DNA of 64,000 nt from Papaver somniferum (lineage: Eukaryota; Streptophyta; Magnoliopsida; Ranunculales; Papaveraceae), in contig NC_039358.1 of the NCBI RefSeq assembly GCF_003573695.1, positions 191,866,418 through 191,930,417 of the forward strand, read 5' to 3'. The position numbers and the translations under genes were made by a program. Shown here piece by piece: positions 35,599 to 46,540 of this stretch; within the stretch, counting starts at the first letter, position 1; every line of letters begins with the position of its first letter. The notes under the pieces were generated by a model. It saw nothing but the letters and a program-made list of their open reading frames with translations, did no database searches and was not told the origin of the DNA.

Positions 35599-37967
35599 TG
35601 AAAAAGCGGGGGTCTAACAACCACACCCAATATTTCGCTTAGCAATCTGTATGGACAAACTCCAATATACTTTAAAGAGAATCAACTAGACAGTCAGACT
35701 CAATCTTATTAAAAATATATCAAAGAGTTATATCTCACTTTCTCGATTCAATACTTACTCAAGCAAATAGAAATATGTGAGTCTAATTCAACACAAGAGA
35801 AATCACTTGAACGGTATCAAAAACCAATGTTCAAGGATCAATCAATTTCAATCAACAACCAAATGTTGGATTTCCCAATTGATCGATTCAACGCACGACC
35901 TGTGATATTTCATTTATATAACAAAATATAACGCGGAAAACAATAACACAGACACCAGAAGTTTTGTTAACGAGGAAAACGCAAATGCAGAAAAACCCCG
36001 GGACCTAGTCCAAATTGAACACACACTGTATTAAGCCGCTACAGACACTGGCCTACTACAAACTAACTTCGGTCTGGACTGTAGTTGAACCCCAATCAAT
36101 CTCACACTGATCCAAGGTACAGTTGCGCTTCTTACGTCTCTGATCCCAGCAGGATACCACGCACTTGATTCCCTTAGCTGATCCCACCCACAACTAATAG
36201 TTTCTACGACCCAAAGTCGAAGACTTTAATAAACAAATCTGTATCACACAGAAAAGTCTACGGTAATAGATAAATCTCTCTCCCACATAAATACCTACGA
36301 TTTTTTGTTCCGTCTTTTGATAAATCAAGGTGAACATGAACTAATTGATAACCCAAACTTATATTCCCGAAGAACAACCTAGAATTATCAATCACCTCGC
36401 AATAATCTTAATCGACTAGCGAAACAAGATATTGTGGAATCACAAATGATGAGACGGAGGTGTTTGTGACTACTTTTATATCTTGCCTATCAGAGAAATT
36501 AATATCAAGCCAATTTTACGATTGTACTCAAATACGATAGAATCAGCAAGATCAGATCACGCAACTACAGAGAAAATAGTTGGGTCTGGCTTCACAATCC
36601 CAATGAAGTCTTCAAGTCGTTAACCTACAAGGTATCGATAGAAACCTAAGGTTAAAGGAGAACTGACTCTAGCTAATACAACTAGTATCACACATGAGGT
36701 GTTGGGATTAGGTTTCCCAGTTGCTAGAGTTCTCCTTTATATAGTCTTTCAAATTAGGGTTTGCGATCAATGTTAGCTTAGTAACAAAGCATTTAATATT
36801 CACCGTTAGATGAAAACCTGATTAGATTCAAGCTAATATCTTTCAACCGTTAGATCGAACTTAGCTTGTTACACACAAATAAAATGCACGTTTATTTAGG
36901 TTTGTGTAACCGTACCCAAACATGTACATTTAGTTGGTTCAACAGTAGTTAACCAAATGGTTAGCCATATGAGCACTTTCATATCAACCATATTCATCTT
37001 AACCATAACTAGTTCAAATGACTCAAGAGAACTAGTTAGAGAGTTGTTCAATTGCTTAGATCTCATAGAAGTATATAAGACACAATCGAAGCAAAAACGA
37101 TTTGATTCACTCGAATCAATTCATGAACTTTATAGCCACGGTTTGCAAGTATGCATTCCTTAGTTTATATAAGTTTAAGTTCACGAATAATCGTTTTTAG
37201 AAACTAACCCACTTAAGTACGCATACTAGTACGCGAACTTAAGTACCCGAAATAAGTTTGTTTTCAGTTCACAACTCTAGCAGAAATTCACGGGATGTGA
37301 ACTTCAGACAATGCGCGTACTGGTACGCGACTTCAGTTTCGGTTTTCTTGAGCAGCAAAGTACACATACTTTGGTTCAAGGAAAAATGACTTACACACGT
37401 ATGAGTTATCACACAATTATTATCTCCTTTCAAGGTTATATTCTAAACTCTCATTTCAATCATTGAAACATTCTTAGAGGACGTTATATAGTTGTTGTTC
37501 ACAAGCTATTTTTCGTCAAAGCGATTTTCAAGTAATTGAAACTAATATGACTTTCGTCACTGGTAAAGATGAACTTAGCCATAGCGAAAGCTTACCAACA
37601 CATATTTCGAGAAATATATAAGCAAGAAAAACTCGGCTCGAAATAGCAAATGTGTATAATCATAGTCTATATAGCAATACAACTTTTGTCTCAAGATAGG
37701 AGATAGAGTAGATAGACTTTTGAGTGATAGATAAGTTCAAGTCTCCACATACCTTTTAATCGATGAAGTTCCACCAGTTCCTCGAGTAGCTCTTCGTCTT
37801 TGTATGATGATCGCCATGGAGTCTAGAGCTCAACTACACTTTTTATCCTAGTCCGAGACTTAGCTAATAGTAGACTAGAAATCAAGACTTATAGTTTTGA
37901 TCACTAACATTGACAAACATGCTTGAGATAGCAACGCATGCGAGTTCGACCGAGCAGTGCTCTAACA
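35599..37967 (-). repeat. 3' LTR (complete) of the non-autonomous element
   Basis: The termini are TG…CA, 2369 bp. A TATA-like box lies on the minus strand at about 36733-36742 (CTATATAAAG). The same LTR family occurs at 1-390, 41546-41935 and, diverged, 45300-46540. Confidence 0.85.
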
Positions 37968-37980
37968 ATCTCCCCCGTTG
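37968..37980 (-). promoter_or_regulatory. Polypurine tract of the non-autonomous element
   Basis: The minus strand reads CAACGGGGGAGAT immediately before TGTTAGAG, the LTR start. Confidence 0.8.
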
Positions 37981-39450
37981 TCAATTTTAGTGACAAAACT
38001 ATCAATACATACGGAATACAAAATAAATAAATAAACTTTTGTAGCTTTTCTTCCACATGCATGATCTCCTTGGTTCTTCAACATTACTCGAAATCTTCGT
38101 CACTTCCAATTACTCCAATGATTCCAAAGGTTGTAAGTTTAGCATCATCGTTGTTGAAAATCCGTAGCTATAACAATGAGAAAACAAGAGTTCTCAATCA
38201 TAGTATTATTACACGGCATCAAAGTTCAATTTTATCACAACTTCGACAATAATACTATGGTGATATATATCACTCCCCCTTAGTCAATACTCCATCTCAC
38301 ATGGAACCCACTCCCCCTTACATAATGATCCAAAAACCATATGTATTTGTAGTGTGAACTACACATTAATTCTCCCCCTTTTTGTCAATAAATTTGGCAA
38401 AGGTACGAAAACTAGTGGGATCCTAATGAAATTTCCATAGAGACATTTCATGACGAAAAGAAAGCACATATCAACTTTTTAGATGCCATCATATAGTCGA
38501 AGCTAAATGCATTCATCAAGGAGTTTATAAAGATACAAGATAACCCCTATAATATTCCAAAGCCGCACTACCCACAAAGATTTGGCAATTAAGCACAAGT
38601 TCGATTAAGAACTCTCCCCTATAAAATGTCATTCCCGAAAGAACAACAAGAGCGACCTTACTTTCAAGAAAAGAATCATTTCTTTGGACATAACAAATCA
38701 CATACGAATATGAATTTGAATCCAAAATACTCAGTTGAATTAACCACAAGAAAACCCATGATTAATTTAATCGGAAATGCTCAACATAAGAGAACTTATG
38801 GAGCCGCGCGGTATATACATAAAAATATCGATCAAGGAAGATCAATACTGCGGAATAGACAAGGATTCGTCTTATTTTCCATCACTATTTGCACAATGCA
38901 TAGAATAGACATAATCCTCGTAAACAAAAGTTCATCCTATCTTCTATCAATATTTGCATAATGACATACAATAGGCTTAACTTTTGTAATGTCAAAAGTT
39001 CATTCATTCTTTTATCAATACTTGCATATCGACATGTGAAAGACTTAACTTTTGACAAAATATGAGACAATCATAGTTCACGAACGCAAACACACATATC
39101 CCATAACACATTGCAATATATAAAACCATAAAGATTAATACTGCAAAACTCATCTTCCAAACAACTTTAGAATTTTAAAAAATAAACCTAAAAACAATGA
39201 AGATGAAAATGTTGGGCATAGCTATGTGTAATCACAATAATGGCTATTCCAAACTCTAGTTATTCTTCCTAAAAACACAACAATAAAATTTTCATAAGAA
39301 GATTTACTAGAAAAAATAAAATCAACAAGCTAAAGAACAAGGACAGACACTTAAATCATCAAAACCGAACACGAACTGAAATCAAATAAACGTTTCGGAA
39401 TCCTCACGAGCCTTGAGGTCTTTGAGCCTGTGATTGGCAGCATCTACTAC

Positions 39451-39792
39451 TTATTCAGAGAAGATATCCTCATTGAGAAGATCTTTAACATGTGTCTTTA
39501 TGAGACCAAGGTTAGAAGTAACCTTTTTCAACTCAGTTCTTAACACATCAAGACTCTTCAAAGTATCAACGAGCTGCAGTTTTGCTTCCTCAAAATATTT
39601 AAGAAAATCATGAACCACTTCAGCAGAGACCATATCCTCATTCTCAACATCCTGATATATATAGGCATAGTAATATGAGGCATTAGGATGATCATATTCT
39701 ACTAGGGTTCTTTTATTCCTTCCCTTGGACTCGAAACCAATATATTTGTCAAGAAACCCCTTTGCAAAAACGCTAGAGTTAGAAGAAGACAT
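39451..39792 (-). CDS. Small uncharacterised retroelement protein
   Basis: This is an open frame of 113 residues starting at MSSSNSSVFAKGFLDKYIGF, with a basic SKGRNKRT patch. A helical C-terminal half (about residues 50-105, EVVHDFLKYFEEAKLQLVDT and so on) looks like a coiled coil. It lies in the 3' half of the interior. An in-frame ATG at 39840 is possible, but the Ser-rich start fits better. I do not recognise the family. It may be an accessory or gag-derived protein of the non-autonomous element, and it is the longest intact frame there. Confidence 0.45.
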   Translation of the reverse strand: MSSSNSSVFAKGFLDKYIGFESKGRNKRTLVEYDHPNASYYYAYIYQDVENEDMVSAEVVHDFLKYFEEAKLQLVDTLKSLDVLRTELKKVTSNLGLIKTHVKDLLNEDIFSE

Positions 39793-40266
39793 TCTTGACA
39801 AACCCAAAAAAAAATCCCAGAGTATGCGTACGAGACTCAAGGGTTTTGGTATTTAAATGGTTTCTTAGGGAAGGTAACTTTTAGGGTTTCTAAAAATTGA
39901 TTCGTGGCAGTAACACGGGTACCCGTACGAACACAATCTTGACCCAACTACAAAGGTACGCAACATGTCTTATTTTTTACGACAAGACAGCATTTTTGCT
40001 ATGTAATAGCAAAAATTATCAGAAGATTTTTGGCTCAATAAATTTTATATCTCCATAGAGAAATAATTTTAGAGCACACAACAGTTGCAACAAAAACAAA
40101 AGAAGAACGACATCAGATACAACCAAAACTTTAAGCAAAGTATCTGAAGACAATAGTTTAGCTATGGACGATAAGAAAATAGCTCAACTAAACATACAAC
40201 AATTTTGCCAACAGTATACTTGATTATTAACACATCTTACTCAACAGGATTTTTATGAGTAAGTTT

Positions 40267-40561
40267 TCAATCCTTGTGATTAATTGACACAAGTATGAGC
40301 TCTAAGCTCATTAAATGAACTGTGTTTACGGTTGGGTCTCTTTTTCCTTTTGAATCTAGGAAAGAATTCATTTTGATGTTAGAAATTATCATAAAACTTA
40401 TTGCCATCATAATACGAGACAAGGTTTGAGTTCTTACTAGGAGAATTTTGATTTGAGGCGGTTGACAACCTGTTGACAATTTCTTTATAACCTTCAATTA
40501 TCTCCTTCAGGTTATTTCTCATATCATCATTTTTGTTCCTTTCTCCTGGAATTTTGTTCAC
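40267..40561 (-). pseudogene. Degenerate gag-like fragment
   Basis: Two overlapping short frames (MNKIPGERNKNDDMRNNLKE and downstream pieces) carry no catalytic motif. Their position, downstream of the CxxC segment, suggests decayed interior coding sequence. Confidence 0.3.
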
Positions 40562-40722
40562 ATCAAAGGTAACGTTATCTCCTCTTTTAACAGAAAAAAA
40601 AAACTTGATATTTCCTTAGACGATTTTTGTTAAGACGTATGTTCTGCTTCTGAGCATTCGAGGAACTCATTGAACCGACTTTCCTGGTAGCATACACAGG
40701 GTAAGTACGAAAACCAATTGGT

Positions 40723-41340
40723 TTAAACTTTAGACATACGAATGTCAGTTACACCTTTGAGAATTAAATCTAAGGTGTGTTGACGTCTAAAATAGGAATA
40801 TTTATTCAACCTAGAGATTCCCTTTTGTTTAACAGAACCTTTTGCCTTGCAAAAAAAACATACTTTTTGATCACCAAAGTGATTAGATAGTGCAGTCTTA
40901 ATAACCTCGTTTGGAGATTTCTTCCTTCCATGTGATGTGGAACAACCTTGATTAGAGGAGGTGACTAACACATCTTTTCCAATAGGAAGGGATTCAGGTT
41001 TTACTTATAGAACTGGAACTCCTTCAGTTGTGATAGAAGTACATGGTATATTAGACTGCTTAGAGTATCCTTGAATTGAGAGTTTACTCAAGCGATGTTT
41101 AATTTCCAAAGCACCCTTTTCGAGGCTCGCCTCGAGTAACATACATGAAGAATGATATCTAGTATTTTTTTTGGATTTACAGTCTCTTATTACACCAAGA
41201 AGAACATTGACATGATTTTTCAACCGATTAAACCTATCAGCCTGGATTCTAACAAGATTCATAATTATTTCACTCTCTTCAGTTGTTTCCCTTTCATTAA
41301 TAGAGATAGACTCTTTTGAAGGGTAATCGGAATAACACAT
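40723..41340 (-). pseudogene. Gag-like coding remnant with CxxC motif
   Basis: Two frames follow each other: 41340-41005 (MCYSDYPSKESISINERETT…, with a helical RIQADRFNRLKNHVNVLLG segment) and 40971-40723 (KVCFFCKAKGSVKQKGISRL). The CFFC start recalls a gag zinc knuckle (CxxC…H…C) but the His and last Cys are missing. The position just after the primer-binding site is where gag belongs. Stops separate the parts. Confidence 0.5.
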
Positions 41341-41530
41341 GTCAGTGTATGTCTGTCTCGTCGGAATACTAGGTTAATCTATATTTGAGATTGACGAATC
41401 TTTCTCTTTAATAGATACAATCGAGACATAACTTTTATTTCCGGTGATGCGTTTATCAGAGATAGTACTCTTGTCCATATAGTCAGATCGCTACAAACAC
41501 AGACTTATAAGATCTTTAAACGTGTTTGCC

Positions 41531-41543
41531 TGCTCTGATACCA
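41531..41543 (-). promoter_or_regulatory. Primer-binding site (initiator tRNA-Met)
   Basis: The minus strand reads TGGTATCAGAGCA, two bases after the LTR terminus. It is complementary to the 3' end of plant initiator tRNA-Met. Confidence 0.85.
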
Positions 41544-41545
41544 AT

Positions 41546-41935
41546 TGAAAAAGCGGGAGTCTAACAACACACCCAATATTTCGCTTAGCAATCTGTATGG
41601 ACAAACTCCAATATACTTTTAAGAGAATCAACTAGAAAGTCAGACTCAATCTTATTAAAAGTATATCAACGAGTTATATCTCACTTTCTCGATCCAATAC
41701 TTACTCAAGCAAATAGAAATCTGCGAGTCTAATTGAATACAAGAGAAATCACTTGAACAGTACCAAAGACCAATGTTCAAGGATCAATAAATTTCAATCA
41801 ACAATCAAAGGTTGGATTTCCCAATTGATCGATTCAACGCATAACCTGTGATATTTCAATTATATAGCAAAATATAATGCGGAAAAAAAGTAACACAAAC
41901 ACCAGAAGTTTTGTTAACGAGGAAACTGCAAAATC
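41546..41935 (-). repeat. 5' LTR, truncated
   Basis: Close match to 35599-35985, lost abruptly after AACGAGGAAACTGCAAA. The missing 2 kb includes the promoter part, so the element is silent from its own LTR. Confidence 0.88.
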
Positions 41936-43339
41936 TTCTCAACAACCGTTTTTTCTAAAAAATTATCCAAAATCTAGTTTGTTCAAAATCTTTTTATTCA
42001 AACCTAGATTTACTAGGATTAAATCTGATATATCAGATTTCCCAAGTAAATTTTGGTTTATAATTGTACAGTTAACTTTTATTTCTTTCAATAAAATCAC
42101 TTTGAGATTTAGGTTTTAAAAGTTTCTTTTATGTTATTTTTTCTTGGCTATTTCATGCCTTATAATAATTCCAATTCTAATCACCATTAGTGCGTTTTAT
42201 TATAGCATATGGGCTCTTATATGAGAGATTCAAGCATATCTTTGAAGACGATCAATTACGATGTGACGACGATCAAGATTTATACAAAGAAGATCTATAT
42301 TTTTTGATAATTTCTATTCATTAAAAAATTATTTTTAAAAAATGACATTATTTTTCATCAAGTTTTAATCTTTTCTTTTAAGAAAAATTATTAAAAAGAA
42401 TGTTAAATTTTTTGAAAAGAAATAAAAAAAAACATATATTTAATAATACTTAAAAGTGGTAACTTGGACTTTTTACACTTTTAAGACACAATGGTTTTTC
42501 ACATCCCCCAATTAATATGAATATCCACCAGGGGCGCGTTCCAATATAATGAGGAGATTTTATTTTCTAAATATACATGGGATTTTAGACCCTCCACCTG
42601 AAAAAAATAATTCCGATAATAGGTCCTACAAAATTGGAAGGATGCCATATTAAATAAGAAGGTTTTATAGAAAGTCTTATCTAGACTTTTTGTTAGACCT
42701 CTGTGTAATTTATAAATATTTTTCTTAATTATTACTTCTAAATAAAAAAAATCTAAACCAATAGGAAAATTTTAGTTTTTTTTCCAAATAAAATTTTCTA
42801 AACTAATAGGAAAAAAGAAGAACCTGCAATTGGGGGATACTCAAAAAGAGAACAAAAAGACAATATGAAGTAATTTGAAAATCCCTTATCCGAGAAAAAA
42901 TGGTAATGACTAAATCACGCTTGAGTATACCCAAAATGTGTTAAGATTAAACTTTAGATTTAGGTTTTATCTTTTTAGTAATTAGAATAGAGAGATAAGA
43001 AGAAGGAGGAGGAGGAGGAGAAGGAATTTGAGAGATTCGAGTGAGGATTTTGATGTCGGGGAATCCTCATCTCACCAACAAGAAGGTGCTTATATTGATT
43101 TTGACGATTCTCAATTGCAACCTTTAGTAGAGATGAAACTTTCGTCCATGAAAAACCCCCAAAACAAACCCTAAGTGAAGTTTCAAATGAGGGAACAAGT
43201 GTAAATCCATAACACAAGGGAAACAAAGAAACTAATAACACAAGTTCCCCAAACAATCAGGTATTTGTGTATTTGAGATGATTGATGTGATTTTTGTGTA
43301 TTTGATTCGGTATTGGATTCATCCAATACAATGCTGACA
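41936..43339. other. AT-rich intergenic
   Basis: No gene is supported. It has long A/T runs, and a GGA/GAG-rich stretch at 42999-43022. Small frames have no recognisable motif. Confidence 0.4.
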
Positions 43340-43600
43340 GTTAGTTTTATTTTCACTAATCATCGACAGTCGATATTGTCGGGGATGTAAATTTCAGTGC
43401 CGACTAACAACTTCATTGTCGGTATTGTTTGAACCTACAACATCCGACTGTTGTAGGAAATTGGACAAAAACTCATTTTTTTTATAATGCCCGTCGACAT
43501 TATGTCATTCATTATGCCGATTGAACAGTCGGCATAGGTATTTGTTATTCGACAATGCCGACAGTTCCGTCGGCATTGCATATGTTTTTCTTTCCAATAT
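43340..43600. repeat. Subterminal GTCGGCAT motif cluster of a DNA transposon
   Basis: Motifs of the type GTCGGCAT/ATGCCGAC and GTCGGTATTG occur at least seven times on both strands within 250 bp, directly upstream of the MULE transposase remnant. Such clusters are typical of DNA transposon ends. A matching right end was not found after 45165. Confidence 0.55.
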
Positions 43601-43680
43601 TGATTTGATGAGAATATTTTTTTTTCTTTTTTTTTTTGTTAGATGGTATCATACTCTTGGCATGTGGGATAGTTGGGTCC

Positions 43681-45165
43681 AGATACTTCGAGTATGCGAC
43701 TGATTTGGAATTCGCGAGTAAAGAAGAGGCAATTAATTGGGCTAAAGAAACAACTCTCAAGAATAAGTGCGTGTTAGTGAGAGAGTTGGTCGTACGCTAG
43801 GAACAGCCACAAGAAAAAATATTATGTATATGAAAACAACACTAATATGGTATACAAGACAATATGAGGAAGGATGAATGCCCCTTCAAGCTTGTGTTCA
43901 ATTTGAAGTGAAATGCATGGAAAAGTAAAATGTAGAACGGTCACCATCACCATCTGGATTCAGACTCTTTTGTTGGGCACTCCTTAGTCCTTAGTTGCAA
44001 ATCTTAAACCTCATGAATTCGAGGATGTAAAGATATTGACTAAAACACGCACTGCACCAAGTCAAATGCTCGTCAGCATCAAGGCCAAGGATCCAAGAAA
44101 TGTGTCTTCCTTAAGTAAAATTTATAGTGCGCAAGCCATTATAAGAAGGGAACGTTGGCAAGGTAGGAAGGTTATGCAAGAATTTTTAAAGTTAGCAACC
44201 GACCACAACTGTACACACAAGGAAAAAGTTGGTGCAGACTGTAAGGAGGTTCTTCAAATATTCATTGCTCATTCGTTGATGGCACAATTGGCTCAATTAT
44301 TCTTCCCAGTTTTTATGATGGATTGTAATTACAGGACAAACAAATATCATACGTCGTTGTTCAACATTGTGGGCATACATCGTACAGGGTAATATTCATG
44401 TTAGCTTGGTGTTTTATGATAAGAATTTAATTATATTTTTAGGCATCAAACCGATTGAACTTACTCTTAGGAGGAAATGATCTTTCAGGGTCATAATATC
44501 TGATAATGATGACGAATTAATGTCCGCGATTTCCGAAGTTTTCCCGAATGCACAAAATTTCCGTTGCACATTCCAAATTGTGAACAACGTGACGAAAAAT
44601 TGTCATGCGGTTATTGAACCACCAAAGGCAAAAAAATCAAAGAAAAAAACACTTGAGGAAGAAGTTCACTTTAACCATCACCGGAAGAACAAGAAGGGAA
44701 GAGAAAAAAGATTCAAGAGCAAGTGGACGAAGAACACAAAGCCAATCACGAAAAATGGTTGAGTTTTCTAAAAGATTGGGATTCCTTGGTTTGGTCCATC
44801 ATCAAGACTAGATATGAAGAAAATTTAAAAAAGTTTATTGATTGGTGGAGTGACAGGTACCCAAGTGTGGCCTCTTATTGTATGAAAATTTGGTTGGTTC
44901 CGTACAAACACAAATTGTGCGAGCATGGATGAACCGATACAGACACTATGTCAATGAGTCCATTAGTATTGCGGAGTCCTCTCACAGTCGCTTGAAGAAA
45001 TTTGTTGATTATCATCAAGGAAATATTCTTACGGTGACGAAAGCAATGAAACAGTATTTCAAGAATGATATTGATATAATTAACAAATCCTTTCATATAA
45101 AGCTCAATGGAGAGGATGACGGCATATTTAAAACACGAAAAGTTGCTCCGGGGATTAGAATATAA
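43681..45165 (+). pseudogene. Mutator-like (MULE/FAR1-type) transposase, broken
   Basis: The pieces are in order. 43681-43800 is an N-terminal LEFASKEEAINWAKET block. About 43868 is KDECPFKL. 44036-44392 includes DCNYRTNKYHTSLFNIVGIH, with the first catalytic Asp context of MULE transposases. 44490-44610 is IISDNDDELMSAISEVFPNA with FRCTFQI, the second Asp region. 44723-44932 is WDSLVWSI and RYPSVASYCMKIWL. 44915-45165 is AWMNRYRHYVNESISIAESS and SRLKKFVDYHQGN, the Glu region. Stops and frame changes separate them, so it is inactive. FAR1/FHY3 transcription factors are domesticated relatives, but the decay argues for a dead transposon. Confidence 0.85.
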
Positions 45166-45299
45166 TGTGATAAGACGAGGGTACCCAAATACACCACAAT
45201 CTTTTATTTATCCACCTATAAGTCCTTTACCGAATGTGATCGTCTATGGACAGAGTCGAGATAATACAAAAAATTCGGTTCACACTCTGTGTGATAGTC

Positions 45300-46540
45300 T
45301 ATAGATACGATATAGAGACAAAACAACAACAAGGTCACTTGTGTAATTTACTACGGATACAAGATCGAGACGATACGACAACAAAATGTGCACTTGATAA
45401 TAGGTCCGGTAATAACTGAAACCCTATAGGATCAATATCAAGTATTACGGAATTAATGTACGTGTGTAATTTACTTAACTATAATAACAATTATAATGCG
45501 GAAAAAAAAGTAAATGACACAACAAGATTTTGTTAACGAGGAAATCGCAAATGCAGAAAACCCTGGGACCTAGTCCAGTTTTGAATACTCTCAGAATTAA
45601 GCCGCTATACAAAATCTAATACCAACTTCGTATGGTTGAGACAAAGCAGACTACCCCTAGATACTTAGTTCCCTTAGTATCCCTGTACCATCGACTTCTA
45701 GAGTTACGCATATGATAGCATCCTTTGGATCGTATTCCAAACAACAAAGGAAGAATCTGTTTGGTAACCACTCTAATTAATCTTGCTAAAGATATTGATG
45801 AGTTGCTGACAAAGGCTCTTATATTTAATCTAATAAACTCATTTGTTTGGTTAGATCAATCTAACTATTAATTACCGAAATAATCAAGTTCTAGATTCGT
45901 AATAAATCAATATATATCTCAAAGAGGAACTATAAAGCGATGTCGATCTCAAGCAACTAATCAATCAAGTATATCAAAGATAAACTGATTCTAGTTGGAT
46001 CCCAGTCGATCAAGGTTTGTGCACTAAATCCACAAGATACGAAAACTATAAAGAATTCTTCTTCATATTCAAATCTTTTATTGCCTTCAAATACATGCAC
46101 AACAACACTTGAATCCTCTTGTGATCTTACGCACAGAACGAAGTCTGTTAACAATGAATTATCACAATATGTCTTTAGATCCGAAGATGGTTCTAAAGAT
46201 ACCGTCGATACTTTTATCTTGTTTGAGTGAATCTTATATCAGAAGTGAAGATTCTCATGAATATATAAACTAGGTGCAATCAAAGTTACAACAACCGTTA
46301 GTCAATCAAATCAAAAATCGAAAACTAATAATACTGCAATTATCTAGTTTCCCACCAATGGTACTCCTAAAGCTTCTTGATCCCAAAGTCTTTAGACGAG
46401 CGATCGTAAGAGATTTCTCCTAATTAGGGTACTTTCCTCTCGAATCCAATAGAAACTACAAGAAATGAAGTTTGCCTGGCTCTTAGGATAGTTTGCAAGA
46501 AATGCAAACTCAAGTATTTATATAGAGCAAGGTTGTTTGA
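45300..46540. repeat. Diverged LTR fragment of the 35599 family
   Basis: The block AATGCGGAAAA…TTTTGTTAACGAGGAAATCGCAAATGC and then GGGACCTAGTCCA…TTAAGCCGCTA matches about 35930-36055. It is cut at 46540 by the gypsy element. The remainder may resume after 61332. Confidence 0.65.

Larger units (their letters stand above)
35599..41935 (-). mobile_element. Non-autonomous LTR retrotransposon with 2.37 kb LTR
   Basis: The left (3') LTR at 35599-37967 starts TGAAAAAGCGGG and ends CTCTAACA on the plus strand. The right (5') LTR starts at 41546 and is truncated after about 41935. A primer-binding site TGGTATCAGAGCA (minus, 41543-41531) fits initiator tRNA-Met, and the polypurine tract AACGGGGGAGAT (minus) abuts the left LTR. 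The 3.6 kb interior has only small frames and no RT, integrase or protease. The PBS is typical of copia elements. It is probably a gag-only or LARD-like derivative that depends on another element. Confidence 0.85.

Noticed and set aside
42975..43256. 93-codon minus ORF with an apparent signal-like start
   Set aside because: The Ser run and hydrophobic start come from GGA/TTC simple sequence. No homology is recognised and no support exists upstream.
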